Counted from the stretch's first letter, positions 53,502 through 62,667 are shown. The stretch is 64,000 nucleotides of DNA from Paractinoplanes brasiliensis (GCF_004362215.1 NZ_SNWR01000002.1:1798001-1862000), one strand, 5' to 3'. Translations and numbers: made by a program. Notes: generated from the sequence alone by a model not told the origin.

Positions 53502-53936
53502 TCAAAGCTCAGCCGCGAGCACCTTCTCCAAGGCGGCGGCCACGGTGCGTGTTTCCGCGGCTGTCATGCGGGACGTGTAGTAACGCTCGATCGCGGCCAG
53601 ATAGACGGGCGCAGCGGCACGCAGGGTCTTGCGCCCGTCGTCGGTGATCACCGCGTACGCGGAACGCTTGTCCTCGGGATTGGTCTCGCGGCGCACCAGA
53701 CCGGCCGTCACCAACTGATCGACGACGCGGCTGACCCGTGTGCGGGAGACCACCACCACCTCGCCCAGCCTCCCCATGCTGAGCCGCCGATCCGGGGCCG
53801 AGTTGAGTTCGAGGAGTACGTCGTACCAGGTCAGCGGTAGTCCGCACTGTTGCTGAAGTTCGCGGTCCATGCGTGGCACCAGCGCCGCGTGCACCCGGAG
53901 CAGCGCCGCCCAAGCGGCCGTATCGGTGTCGCCCAT
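53502..53936 (-). CDS. MarR family regulator
   Basis: 144 residues with the winged helix (PLTWYDVLLELNSAPDRRLS, MGRLGEVVVVSRTRVSRVVD, RRETNPEDKRSAYAVITDDG). GTG 53939 is an alternative start one codon earlier. It is divergent from an azoreductase gene with two identical 14-bp palindromes between them, the usual layout for a redox- or quinone-responsive MarR repressor. Confidence 0.9.
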   Translation of the reverse strand: MGDTDTAAWAALLRVHAALVPRMDRELQQQCGLPLTWYDVLLELNSAPDRRLSMGRLGEVVVVSRTRVSRVVDQLVTAGLVRRETNPEDKRSAYAVITDDGRKTLRAAAPVYLAAIERYYTSRMTAAETRTVAAALEKVLAAEL

Positions 53937-53959
53937 CACTCCATGCTACCCAGTTCTTG

Positions 53960-54001
53960 TGCGTGCGCACGCATCAGAGTACGAATGTGCGTGCGCACGC
54001 A
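53960..54001. promoter_or_regulatory. Twin MarR operators
   Basis: The perfect palindrome TGCGTGCGCACGCA occurs at 53960-53973 and 53988-54001, 28 bp apart, in the divergent MarR/azoreductase intergenic region. Confidence 0.87.
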
Positions 54002-54028
54002 TTCTTCACACGAACGAAAGGCCAGGCA

Positions 54029-54661
54029 GTGACCAAGGTTCTGCACCTCTCCGCTTCCCCGCGCGGCCCGCGCTCCGAGTCCCTCGCGATCGCGACCACG
54101 TTCCTCGACACGCTCCGTGACCTCTCCCCGTCAACCCCGATCGAGACCTACGACCTGTGGGACGGCACCCTGCCGCCGTTCGGCCCCGACGCCGCGTCCG
54201 CCAAAATGACCGTGTTCGCCGGCGAACAGCCCCAGGGCGCGGCGGCCGACGCGTGGAACGCCGCCGTCGCCACGTTCCGCCGCTTCGACGCCGCCGACCG
54301 GTACGTGTTCAGCGTGCCCATGTGGAACGCCGGGGTCCCGTACATCCTCAAGCAGTTCATCGACGTCATCAGCCAGCCCGGCCTGGTCTTCGGCTTCGAC
54401 CCCGTGCAGGGTTATCAGGGTCTGCTACGGGGCAAGCGCGCCGCTGTCATCTACACCAGCGCCGTGTACGGACCCGGCCGCGGCCCGGCCTTCGGCGCCG
54501 ACTTCCAAGCCCCGTACCTGGAGGACTGGCTGCGCTGGGCCGGCGTCGACGACATCCACAGCATCCACTTCCGCCCCAACCTGGCCACCGCCGACGCCGA
54601 CGCGGGCCGCCACCAGGCCCACACCCAGGCCCGCGAGATGGCCAAGAAGTTCATGTCATGA
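54029..54661 (+). CDS. FMN-dependent NADH-azoreductase (quinone reductase)
   Basis: 210 residues of the flavodoxin-like AzoR family. It has LHLSASPRGPRSESLAIA for FMN phosphate, VFSVPMWNAGVPYILKQFID for the flavin and SAVYGPGRGPAFGADFQAPY. It reduces quinones and azo compounds by two electrons. The GTG at 54029 is used. Expression is probably induced by quinones or electrophiles through the divergent MarR. Confidence 0.88.
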   Translation: MTKVLHLSASPRGPRSESLAIATTFLDTLRDLSPSTPIETYDLWDGTLPPFGPDAASAKMTVFAGEQPQGAAADAWNAAVATFRRFDAADRYVFSVPMWNAGVPYILKQFIDVISQPGLVFGFDPVQGYQGLLRGKRAAVIYTSAVYGPGRGPAFGADFQAPYLEDWLRWAGVDDIHSIHFRPNLATADADAGRHQAHTQAREMAKKFMS

Positions 54662-54893
54662 AACCCGGGTTGTGGGCCTTACCCGCGTACGGGGGTCACT
54701 CGGCCGGCTTTGTTCGCGAGTTTCGGCGCCGCCCCTGACGCGGGTCCTTCCTTGGCTTCCGAGCCCGGCCTTCCGGTCGCAGATGTGGACGTTCGCAGAG
54801 AGCCCGCGGGCCAGTTGTCGCAGAAGATGTGGGCACTCGATCAGGCTCTGTAGCCACAACACGAGGTCGCACTCATTCACCCTGCTGCTGGGC

Positions 54894-54939
54894 TCCGCCG
54901 GCAGCCCGCCGTCGGGGCTGACGGCGGGCTGCCGGCGGA
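54894..54939. terminator. Very strong hairpin abutting the SDR stop codon
   Basis: A perfect 20-bp stem (TCCGCCGGCAGCCCGCCGTC and its complement) with a 6-base loop ends one base before the SDR stop triplet. It can serve both convergent genes. The 230 bp between it and the azoreductase stop hold no convincing gene. Confidence 0.85.
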
Positions 54940-55701
54940 TCAGGATGGGCGAGTGGCGGTGATACCGCCGTCGACGGCGAGGGTGGCGCCGTGGATCATC
55001 CGGGCGTCGTCGCCGACAAGGAAGGCCACCGCACGGGCGATGTCCTCGGGCTGAGCGACGCGTCCCGCGGGGGTGGCGGCCGTCATCTGGTCCAGAAGAG
55101 GGCGGTGCGCCTCATTGCCCGGCGTGAGGGTCACCCCGGGCGACACGGTGTTGATGCGTACGCCACGCGGACCGTACTCCGCCGCCCAGCATCGGGTCAG
55201 GTGCTCGACCGCAGCCTTGGTCGCCGAGTACAGCGCCGTGTACGCGGTGCCCACGGAGGCCATCCATGAGCCGACGGTGACGACGGTGCCGTGGCCGCGT
55301 TCAGCCATCGCCGGCACGAGGGCCCCGACCAGGATGTGCGGGGCGAGCACGTTGACGGCGAGGAGGCCGGCGGTGTCGGCGTCGTTCATCGTGGCGGTCG
55401 GCCCCACCGGGTAGACGGCGGCGTTGTTGACCAGGATGTCCAGGTTGCCGCCGGCGGCGGACAGCGCGCGACCGGCGAAGGCGCGCAGGTCGTCGGCGCC
55501 GGCGGCCAGGTCCACCGCTTCGAAGCCGGCGCTGCCGCCGGCCTTGCGGATGTCATCGACGACGAGGGCGCCGCGGCCCGCGTCGCGGCCGGTGACGAGG
55601 ACGTGGGCGCCGGCGGCGCCGAGGGTGCGGGCGATGGCGGCCCCGATGCCGCTTGTCGCCCCGGTCACGAGGGCGGTACGCCCGGTCAGGTGCTGTGTCA
55701 T
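54940..55701 (-). CDS. Short-chain dehydrogenase/reductase
   Basis: 253 residues, classical SDR. It has the cofactor motif TGATSGIGAA, NNAAVYPVG, catalytic Ser in VTVGSWMASVG and the Tyr-Lys pair in YSATKAAVEH; it ends with a GGITATRPS tail. The substrate is unknown. It is divergent from an MmyB-type regulator, a very common actinomycete pairing in which the regulator controls the SDR. Confidence 0.9.
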   Translation of the reverse strand: MTQHLTGRTALVTGATSGIGAAIARTLGAAGAHVLVTGRDAGRGALVVDDIRKAGGSAGFEAVDLAAGADDLRAFAGRALSAAGGNLDILVNNAAVYPVGPTATMNDADTAGLLAVNVLAPHILVGALVPAMAERGHGTVVTVGSWMASVGTAYTALYSATKAAVEHLTRCWAAEYGPRGVRINTVSPGVTLTPGNEAHRPLLDQMTAATPAGRVAQPEDIARAVAFLVGDDARMIHGATLAVDGGITATRPS

Positions 55702-55789
55702 GGCATCAGGTCTACGGGCTGCCCAGCGGACCGAACCAGGGCATGTCATGACCAGGTAGCCGTGCCCGTGCTGCGGTTAGGGTTTGCCC

Positions 55790-56635
55790 ATGCCGCACGA
55801 CCGCTCCGCCCTGGGGGCTTTCCTCCGCTCCCGGCGGGACAGCCTGACCCCTGCCCAGGCCGGGATCGAGCCGTTCCCCGGCGCACGCCGGGTGCCGGGT
55901 CTGCGCAAGGAGGAGCTGGCGTTGCTGGCTGGGGTGAGCCCCGACTACTACAGCCGTCTGGAACAGGGCCGCCAAGCCAACGTTTCGGACTCGGTGCTCG
56001 ACGCCCTGGCCCGGGCGTTGTGCCTGGACGATGTCGAACGCGCCCACCTTGCGGACCTGGCGAACCCGGTGCCGGGCGTACGCCGCCGGGGCACACCGGA
56101 GCAGCGACCCGATCCGAGCCTGCTGCGGGTGATGACGGCCCTGGAGCATGTGCCCGTCCTGCTGCTGGGCCGGCGCGGCGAGGTGCTGGCCGGCAACGCG
56201 CTGTTGACCGCCGTCCTGGGCCGGGCGCTGTCGCCGGGAACGTCGTTCACCCGGTTTCTGCTGCAGGACCCGGTGGCGCGTGCCCGCATCGTCAACTGGG
56301 TGGACTTCGCGGAGTGGGCAGTCGCCGCGCTGCGGCGCGAGACCTCCCGGCTGCCCGGCGATCGCGCTCTGGAAGCGCTGGTCACCGAGCTGCGCCGGGA
56401 CCCGCAGGTGGACGCGTGGTGGCGCGACCACCGGATCCGGGACTTCGTGCCGGCCCGTAAACAGATCGACCATCCCCGGGCAGGTCGGCTGAGCTTCCAG
56501 GTCGAGTTGCTGATCGCACCGCACGACCCGCACCAGCGCATGGTCGTCTACACGGTCCAGCCGGACTCCGAGACCGCCGGCCTCCTGCCGCTGCTCGCGG
56601 CCTGGGGCGTCGAGGCCGACGCCGCATCCCAGTGA
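55790..56635 (+). CDS. XRE-family regulator with MmyB-like domain
   Basis: 281 residues, paralogous to the protein at 15437. N-terminal LGAFLRSRRDSLTPAQAGIE, VPGLRKEELALLAGVSPDYY and SRLEQGRQANVSDSVLDALA form the helix-turn-helix. The C-terminal MmyB domain has LLGRRGEVLAGNALLTAVLG and RRDPQVDAWWRDHRIRDF. The ATG at 55790 is preferred over the TTG two codons upstream. It is divergent from the SDR and probably regulates it. Confidence 0.87.
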   Translation: MPHDRSALGAFLRSRRDSLTPAQAGIEPFPGARRVPGLRKEELALLAGVSPDYYSRLEQGRQANVSDSVLDALARALCLDDVERAHLADLANPVPGVRRRGTPEQRPDPSLLRVMTALEHVPVLLLGRRGEVLAGNALLTAVLGRALSPGTSFTRFLLQDPVARARIVNWVDFAEWAVAALRRETSRLPGDRALEALVTELRRDPQVDAWWRDHRIRDFVPARKQIDHPRAGRLSFQVELLIAPHDPHQRMVVYTVQPDSETAGLLPLLAAWGVEADAASQ

Positions 56636-56980
56636 TCCTTGGCTCCCGGCCTCTTCCGGGCGAAGGCGAGTCCGCAGGTGGCGCGACGCGGGGGCTCTTG
56701 CCGATGTGTGCGGTCACGCCGAAACGGCAACGTGCGCCGCTGGACTCCTCCGCTACTGCACGTAGTTCTTGAGACAGCTGATTGTAGTCGGCCTACGCAC
56801 GCCTTCGACCGGCCGCGCTGGGTCCAGGTTCGGCGTCGCGCGCCTCGCCGCGTCGGCCGGAGCTCGCAGCGTGGCTCTCGTTCGACAATGCAGGGTGCCG
56901 CACGACTGCCGTGTCACCGATGAGTTCCGCCGGGCCGCCGGGTCTGACCTCCGTACGAGGAACCCGTGAAAGGCAGACCG
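56636..56980. other. Intergenic stretch without a gene
   Basis: 345 bp upstream of the mycothiol-dependent-type gene. It has an AT-richer patch near 56755-56790 that may hold its promoter, but I see no clear -35/-10 pair, palindrome or small gene. Confidence 0.45.
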
Positions 56981-57760
56981 ATGACCGAACTGAAAGCAGA
57001 ACCGGCCCGGCGAACGATCGTCGAGCAGACGCGGCGCCTGGCTGAATCGGCCGCCGCTGCCGGGCCTGACACGGCCGTGCCGACCACGCCGGAGTGGAAC
57101 ATCGCCCAGTTGGTCGAGCACCTCGGCCAGACCCAGAACTGGGTGGCCGAGATCGTCGGGCGGCGCATCACCGACCCCCTGCAGCTTCCCACCGAGATGG
57201 CGCCCCTGCCCGCCGACCCCGGCGAGTGGCCCGCGTGGCTGTCGGAGTCGGCCCGGCGGGTGACGGACGCGTTCACCGACGAGGCCCTGGAAGCACCGAT
57301 TTTCAACGCCGCCGGCGACGAGCGGACCGGGGGACAGTTCTGGCTGGCGAGCGTGCTCAACGAGACGATCGTGCACGGTTTCGACGCGGCCAACGCCGTC
57401 CACCGTACGGTCGATGTCGACGCCGGCCTGGCTGCCGCGCTGGTCGGCAACCACCTCGCGATGCTCACCTCGCCGACGTGGGCGATGCTGCGCTCGGAGT
57501 CCGCGAACGCCCTGCGCGGCACCGGTCAGATCCTGCAGTGGCGAGCCACCGACACGGGCGACGCCTGGTCAGCCGAACGGCGCCCGGAGGGTGCGACCTG
57601 GCAGCACGGAGCCCGGCCGGCCGATGTGACCGTGACGGGCCCGGCTCAGACGCTGCTGCTGACCATGACCCGCCGGCTCCCCCTCACCGAGGTCAAGGTC
57701 GACGGTGACGCCACCCTGGCCCGGCATTGGCTCGACAACACCGCGCATGTGGCCGATTGA
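56981..57760 (+). CDS. Maleylpyruvate isomerase-like mycothiol-dependent DinB-fold enzyme
   Basis: 259 residues of the MDMPI family. The N-terminal DinB four-helix bundle has PEWNIAQLVEHLGQTQNWVA with a metal His, and SVLNETIVHGFDAANAV with Glu and His. A C-terminal MDMPI_C domain follows (ADVTVTGPAQTLLLTMTRRL). Such proteins use mycothiol as a thiol cofactor. The ATG at 56981 is preceded by AAAGG. Its stop lies 5 bp from the convergent aminotransferase gene. Confidence 0.85.
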   Translation: MTELKAEPARRTIVEQTRRLAESAAAAGPDTAVPTTPEWNIAQLVEHLGQTQNWVAEIVGRRITDPLQLPTEMAPLPADPGEWPAWLSESARRVTDAFTDEALEAPIFNAAGDERTGGQFWLASVLNETIVHGFDAANAVHRTVDVDAGLAAALVGNHLAMLTSPTWAMLRSESANALRGTGQILQWRATDTGDAWSAERRPEGATWQHGARPADVTVTGPAQTLLLTMTRRLPLTEVKVDGDATLARHWLDNTAHVAD

Positions 57761-57764
57761 GTCC

Positions 57765-58956
57765 CTACGCGAGGGCCTGCAGCAGGCGGTCGACCTCGGC
57801 CTCGGTGTTGTAGTGGTAAAGGCTCGCGCGCACCGCTCCCCCGGTTGCCCGCAACCCGGCCGCCTCGAAGTACTCGACCGCGTAGTAGTCGCCGTGGGAC
57901 ACGCAAATGCCCTGCTCACCGAGGCGCCGGGCGGTCTCGGCGGGCGTTTCGCCCTCGACCCGGAACGAGATCGTCGGGCAGTGGTCGCGTCCGGCCGGGC
58001 AGAGTGTCACCTTGTCGAGCGCGCGCAGACCGGCCAGAAGACGCGCGGCCAACGCGGTCTCGTACGCCTCGGCCGCCGCCATGCTCGCCAGCACACGTTC
58101 ACGGCGGCTGCCCTCGGACGGGGACAGGCTCGCCAGGTGGTCGACGGCCGCCGTCACCCCCGCCAGCAGTTCGAAGCTCAACGTTCCGTACTCGAACCGG
58201 TCGGGCGCCACCGACGGTGACGGGATCAGCTTCACCGGGTGCAACGGCTCCCAGACGGCCGGGTCGGCGATCACCGCGGCGTAGTGCGGGCCGGACCACT
58301 TGTACGCGCTCGTGACGTAGAAGTCGGCGCCGAGCGCTGCCACGTCGATCGGCCGGTGCGCGGTGGCGTGCACCCCGTCGACGTGAACCAGCGCGCCGGC
58401 CGCGTGCGCGAGGTCGGCGATCTCGCGGACGGCGGGCACCGTTCCGACGGCGTTGCTGGCCGCGGTCACCGCGACGAGCCGGGTGCGCGGGCCGACCAGC
58501 TGCGAGTACTGCCCCACCGGCAACTCACCGGTCGTCAGATCGACATCGGCCCACCGTACGGTGGCTCCGGCGGACTCGGCGGCCTGAACCCACGGGCGTA
58601 CGTTGGCGTCGTGGTCGAGCCGGGACACCAGCACCTCGTCGCCGGGGCCCCAGCCCCGCGCGAGGGTCCGCGCCACCAGGTAGGTGAGCGCCGTGGCGCT
58701 GGGCCCGAACACCACCCCCCGCCGGATCGCCGCCGACCAGGTCGGCCACGGCGGCACGGGCGGCGGCCACGATCTCCCCCGACCGGCGGGCCGGCTCGTG
58801 CGCGGTCCCACGGTTGGACACGGCCGTCCGCATGGCAGCGCCGATCGCCTCGATCACCGGCGTGGCCGGCTGGGTGCCCCCGGCCCCGTCGAAGTGCACG
58901 AACCCTTCGGCCAGAGCGGGGTAATCGGACCGGATGCGGGCGACGTCAAGGCTCAT
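57765..58956 (-). pseudogene. Class V aminotransferase (cysteine desulfurase-like), frameshift at a G6 run
   Basis: About 397 residues if restored. Residues 1-80 (RIRSDYPALAEGFVHFDGAG, NRGTAHEPARRSGEIVAAAR, ADLVGGDPAG) are in one frame. The rest, from VVFGPSATALTYLVARTLA through the PLP-Lys motif YVTSAYKWSGPHYA to the end, is in another. The shift is at the six-C run 58715-58720 (G6 on the coding strand). Length and motifs match the VC1184-type group. A homopolymer site makes a sequencing error quite possible, in which case the gene is intact. Confidence 0.85.
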
Positions 58957-59151
58957 GATCGCCAGCCTACGACCGCGCCCGGGACCAGCACGACCGCGCC
59001 TCCGGCCAGGGCCCGGGACATCAGGGCCGGTACTGCGGCACCACCCGGCTGCGGGTTCTGGCGGGCCGGCCGGGTTGGGCCGGCGGCCACGCGATCATGG
59101 ACATCATGGGTCAGAACGGAGCGCGGGCCCGCTCGGGCGGCGGACGTATGG

Positions 59152-59185
59152 GTGCCCCGGGGACGCCGTTGTCCCCGGGGCACCG
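59152..59185 (-). terminator. Terminator of the BVMO-esterase operon
   Basis: A perfect 14-bp stem (GGTGCCCCGGGGAC/GTCCCCGGGGCACC) with a 6-base loop, 11 bp beyond the esterase stop on the minus strand. Confidence 0.82.
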
Positions 59186-59196
59186 CGACACCAGGA

Positions 59197-60147
59197 TCAG
59201 GCCAGGGCCCGCCGCAGGGCGTCCAGTCTCAGGGCCCAGATGCGCTGCGCCAGAGCGGCCTCAGCGGCGAAGGTCTCCGCCGCGTGATAGGCGCCCGGGT
59301 GGATGTGCAGTTCGGTCGGAACCCCCGCGGCCATCAGACGTTGAGCGAACGCGAGGTCCTCGTCGCGGAACAGGTCCACTGTGCCGACGTCGATGAATGC
59401 CGGCGGCAGCCCGCTCAGGTCCTCGGCGCGCGTCGGGGCGGCGTACTGGTCGGCCGGTTTTCCGCCCAAATACCACGCCCACGCCTCGATGTTGCCGGCC
59501 CGGTCCCAGATGCCGATGTCGGTGATCTCGTGGCTCGACTCCGTCGTGTTGGTGTCGTCGATCATCGGGTAGATCGGCATCATGAACTTCAGCTGCGGGC
59601 CGCCCCGGTCGCGGGCGAGCAGCGCCGTCGCGAGGGTCAGGCCGCCGCCCGCCGACGCGCCGTAGATGGCCAGCCGGTCGGCGTCGAAGCCGAGCTCGGC
59701 CGCGTTCTTGGCCATCCACACCAGGCCGGCGTAGCAGTCCTCGACCGGCGCCGGGTGCGGGTGTTCGGGCGAGAGCCGGTACTCGACCGAGACGACGACC
59801 GCGCCGACCTGGTCGCAGATCATGGTGGCGTTGGGGTCCTCGCCGTCGACGCTGCCGAGGATCATGCCGCCGCCGTGGATGTAGTAGATGCCGGGCAGCG
59901 AACCGGTGGCGTTGACGGGCTTGTAGATGCGTACGGTGATGTCGGGTTCGCCCTCGGGGCCCGGAACCGTCCGGTCCTCCTTGACGACGTTCGGGTTCTC
60001 GGGGATCTCGATGCCGGACAGCATCGCCTGCACGGTGGCGCGGCGCTGCACGATGTCGGGCACCGAGTTGAAGCCGCCGGGCATGGCCTCGAGCAACTGG
60101 TTGAGCGGGACGGCCACTTCCGGATCGATCAGTTCACGACGGGACAC
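59197..60147 (-). CDS. HSL-family alpha/beta-hydrolase esterase
   Basis: 316 residues, hormone-sensitive lipase family. It has the oxyanion HGGGMILGS, nucleophile GASAGGG (Ser about 165), the acid in FIDVGTVDLFRDED and the His in HPGAYHAAE. It starts 27 bp after the Baeyer-Villiger monooxygenase stop, on the same strand. The pair would convert a ketone to an ester and then to an alcohol and an acid, as in known cyclic ketone pathways. A hairpin terminates the operon. Confidence 0.9.
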   Translation of the reverse strand: MSRRELIDPEVAVPLNQLLEAMPGGFNSVPDIVQRRATVQAMLSGIEIPENPNVVKEDRTVPGPEGEPDITVRIYKPVNATGSLPGIYYIHGGGMILGSVDGEDPNATMICDQVGAVVVSVEYRLSPEHPHPAPVEDCYAGLVWMAKNAAELGFDADRLAIYGASAGGGLTLATALLARDRGGPQLKFMMPIYPMIDDTNTTESSHEITDIGIWDRAGNIEAWAWYLGGKPADQYAAPTRAEDLSGLPPAFIDVGTVDLFRDEDLAFAQRLMAAGVPTELHIHPGAYHAAETFAAEAALAQRIWALRLDALRRALA

Positions 60148-60174
60148 GGTTGACTCCTTCGACGGTCGGAAAAG

Positions 60175-61812
60175 CTAAGCGGCCAGGGAAAAACCCTCGT
60201 AGCCCTTGGCGGCCACGTCGTCGCACTTCTTGCGGTACTCCCCCACGCCGCCGCAGTACGGCATGAAGACGCGGGTCTTGCCGGGCACGTTCGCGCCCAT
60301 GTACCAGGAGTTGGCCCGGGGATAGAGCGTGTAGCTCGCCAGCTCGTTGACGTGGTCGACCCACGCCTCCTGCGCGCCGGGGGTCGGCTCGATCGTGCGC
60401 AGCCCCTCGCGGTCGAGGTGTTCGATGGCGTCGGCGACCCAGTCGACGTGCTGCTCGATCGACACGATCATGTTGGACAGCACCGACGGGCTGCCCGGCC
60501 CCGTGATCATGAACAGGTTGGGGAAGCCGGCCGAGCCGATGCCCAGGTACGTGCGGGGTCCGGCGCTCCAGGTCTCCTTGAGCGAGAGCCCGTCGCGGCC
60601 GCGGATGTCGACGTTGGTCAGCGCCCCGGTCATCGCGTCGAACCCGGTCGCGTAGACGATGACGTCGAACTCGTACTCCTGCTCGGAGGTGCGGATGCCC
60701 TTCTCGGTGACCTCGACCAGCGGGGTACGCCGCAGGTTGACCAGGTTCACGTGCGGCAGGTTGTACGTCTCGTAGTAGTTGGTGTCGAGGCAGGGCCGCT
60801 TGGTGCCGACCGGGTAGTCCGGGCAGAGATCGTCGGCGACCTGCGGGTCCTTGACGATGTCGCGGATCTTGTCGTGGATCCAGGCCTTGGCCGTGTCGTT
60901 GGCCTCCTGGCTGGTGGCGAAGTCGGTGAAAGTGGACAGGAGGTTGACCAGGCTGCCGCTCTCCCAGGCCTGCTCGAAGGCCGCGTTACGTTCCTCGGCC
61001 GACACCTCCAGGGCCGATTTGGTGGGTACCACAACGGGCACGCCGGCGCCCGACTCGCGCTGGGCCTGGCGGTACGCCCGGTAGCCGGCGCGCATCTCGG
61101 CGATCTCGTCGTCGCGCAGGCGCCGGTTGCGGGCGGGCAGCGAGTACGACGGCGTGCGCTGGAAGACGGTCAGTTCGTCGGCCGTCTCGGCGATCACCGG
61201 GATGGACTGGACGCCGGAGGATCCCGTACCGATGATGCCGACCCGCTTGCCGGTGAAGTCGACCTGCTCGTGGGGCCAGCGCGAGGTCTGGTACGAGGTG
61301 CCCTTGAACGTCTCGATGCCGGGGATCTCGGGCAGCTTCGGCGAGGACAGGCAGCCGGTCGCCATGACCAGGAAGCGGGCGGTGACGGCGTCCTCGTGCT
61401 CGGTGCGCACGAGCCACACCTTCCGCTCGTCGTCCCACGTCGCGCCCGTGACCCGCGTACGGAAAACAATGTCTTTGCGCAGGTCGAAACGGTCGGCGAC
61501 GTGGTTGGCGTACTTGAGGATCTCGGGCTGGGTGGGGTAGCGCTCCTCCCACGGGTATTCCTGCTCCAGATCTTCGGAGAAGGAGTACGAGTAGGCGAGG
61601 CTTTCGACGTCGACGCGGGCGCCCGGGTACCGGTTCCAGTACCACGTGCCGCCGACGCCGGCGCCGGCCTCGAACACGACGGCGGTGCGGCCCTGTTGGC
61701 GCATCTTGTGCAGCAGGTACATGCCGGAGAACCCGGCGCCGACGATGACGGCGTCCACGCTCGGCGGAACGTTGCGGCTCTGAGTGGCGGTCTCCTGGAT
61801 CGTCTGGGACAT
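60175..61812 (-). CDS. Baeyer-Villiger flavin monooxygenase
   Basis: 545 residues. The first Rossmann motif is VIVGAGFSGMYLLHKM (FAD) and the second is IGTGSSGVQSIPVIA (NADPH). The BVMO block GGTWYWNRYPGARVDVES is present. The main fingerprint reads FKGTSYQTSRWP: the canonical FxGxxxHxxxWP has Gln in place of His. C-terminal PNLFMITGPGSPSVLSNM fits the cyclopentanone/cyclohexanone monooxygenase group. The ATG at 61812 has AGGAG eight bases upstream. A well-formed promoter lies about 170 bp upstream. Confidence 0.9.
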   Translation of the reverse strand: MSQTIQETATQSRNVPPSVDAVIVGAGFSGMYLLHKMRQQGRTAVVFEAGAGVGGTWYWNRYPGARVDVESLAYSYSFSEDLEQEYPWEERYPTQPEILKYANHVADRFDLRKDIVFRTRVTGATWDDERKVWLVRTEHEDAVTARFLVMATGCLSSPKLPEIPGIETFKGTSYQTSRWPHEQVDFTGKRVGIIGTGSSGVQSIPVIAETADELTVFQRTPSYSLPARNRRLRDDEIAEMRAGYRAYRQAQRESGAGVPVVVPTKSALEVSAEERNAAFEQAWESGSLVNLLSTFTDFATSQEANDTAKAWIHDKIRDIVKDPQVADDLCPDYPVGTKRPCLDTNYYETYNLPHVNLVNLRRTPLVEVTEKGIRTSEQEYEFDVIVYATGFDAMTGALTNVDIRGRDGLSLKETWSAGPRTYLGIGSAGFPNLFMITGPGSPSVLSNMIVSIEQHVDWVADAIEHLDREGLRTIEPTPGAQEAWVDHVNELASYTLYPRANSWYMGANVPGKTRVFMPYCGGVGEYRKKCDDVAAKGYEGFSLAA

Positions 61813-61979
61813 GTGCGGACTCCTGGCGAATCGGGGCCGGTCATCGGCTCCGGGCAGGTTCCGTCGCCGCACGTCGGGGGCGCGGTGGGATCTGTTCGGG
61901 GCTGCGGTGACGACCGAGGGGTGTGAAACGCGCTCGAGCTTCCCGTCACCCGCCGTGATGTCCGAGTGACGTAGCACAC

Positions 61980-62008
61980 AACATAGAATGCATTCTGCAT
62001 CGGGTCAA
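61980..62008 (-). promoter_or_regulatory. Promoter of the BVMO-esterase operon with palindromic operator in the spacer
   Basis: On the minus strand TTGACC (62003-62008) and TATGTT (61980-61985) are 17 bp apart, an unusually good sigma-70-type match for this genome. The spacer contains the 12-bp palindrome AGAATGCATTCT (61985-61996), placed for a repressor to block polymerase. No regulator gene is adjacent. Confidence 0.65.
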
Positions 62009-62160
62009 TGTTTCAGCGGTGTTTCTTTCCCCCGACGAAAGATCACTTGACCAGGGCAAAAGACCGAACCGCAGACGTACGCCTCGTCGGCTGCCCCAAC
62101 CGCACCGGGGCAGAACCCCGCCTTCGGCGGCTGCCGCTGCACAGCAGAGTGCAACGAAAG

Positions 62161-62182
62161 GGCCGTAGCGCACGCTACGGCC
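62161..62182 (-). terminator. Terminator-like hairpin after the ankyrin gene
   Basis: GGCCGTAGC/GCTACGGCC, a 9-bp stem with a 4-base loop, 31 bp beyond the ankyrin gene stop on the minus strand. Confidence 0.6.
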
Positions 62183-62212
62183 GTGGTGGTGGGTCAGGCA
62201 GGATTCCGGCGC

Positions 62213-62599
62213 TCAGCCGTTGAGCAGAGCCGCCATCTCGGGCAGCTTGAAGAACTCCGCGGTGGCCCGAGCCGACGGAGTCCCGCCGTCCGGGTCCGCG
62301 CCCGCGGCCAGCAACGTCCGCACCGTCACCGCGTTCTGCCGGAACACCGCGGCCGACAGCGCCGACTGCCCCCGATCGTTGACCCGGTTCGGGTCGGCCC
62401 CCTGCTCCAGCAGCGCGGCCACCGTGTCCGGGTGGTTGTGGTACGCCGCGAGGATCAGCAGCGTGTCACCCTTGTCGTTGGTGAGGTTGGCCGTCAGCCC
62501 CGCCACCACGTTCCCGAGCAGTTCCTCGGTGCCCCCGGAGCGCGCCAGGTCGAACATGCGATGCGCGTAAGCGATCGTCTCTTCATCGAGGTCGGCCAC
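62213..62599 (-). CDS. Ankyrin-repeat protein
   Basis: 128 residues with three ankyrin repeats (NDKGDTLLILAAYHNHPDTV, LLEQGADPNRVNDRGQSALS, TVRTLLAAGADPDGG). It is small, soluble and presumably a protein-binding module; such proteins in actinomycetes often pair with catalases or unknown partners. No signal peptide. GTG start at 62599. Confidence 0.87.
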   Translation of the reverse strand: MADLDEETIAYAHRMFDLARSGGTEELLGNVVAGLTANLTNDKGDTLLILAAYHNHPDTVAALLEQGADPNRVNDRGQSALSAAVFRQNAVTVRTLLAAGADPDGGTPSARATAEFFKLPEMAALLNG

Positions 62600-62667
62600 G
62601 GCTGCACTCTACCCGGGGGACCGCCCCGGAAACCGTCCACCGAACGATGCGCTGCTCACAACGGCTC

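Noticed and set aside
54656..54880. 74-codon minus-strand frame starting MNECDLVLWLQSL
   Set aside because: The first 40 residues look protein-like, but there is no ribosome binding site, the tail is low-complexity and no family is evident.
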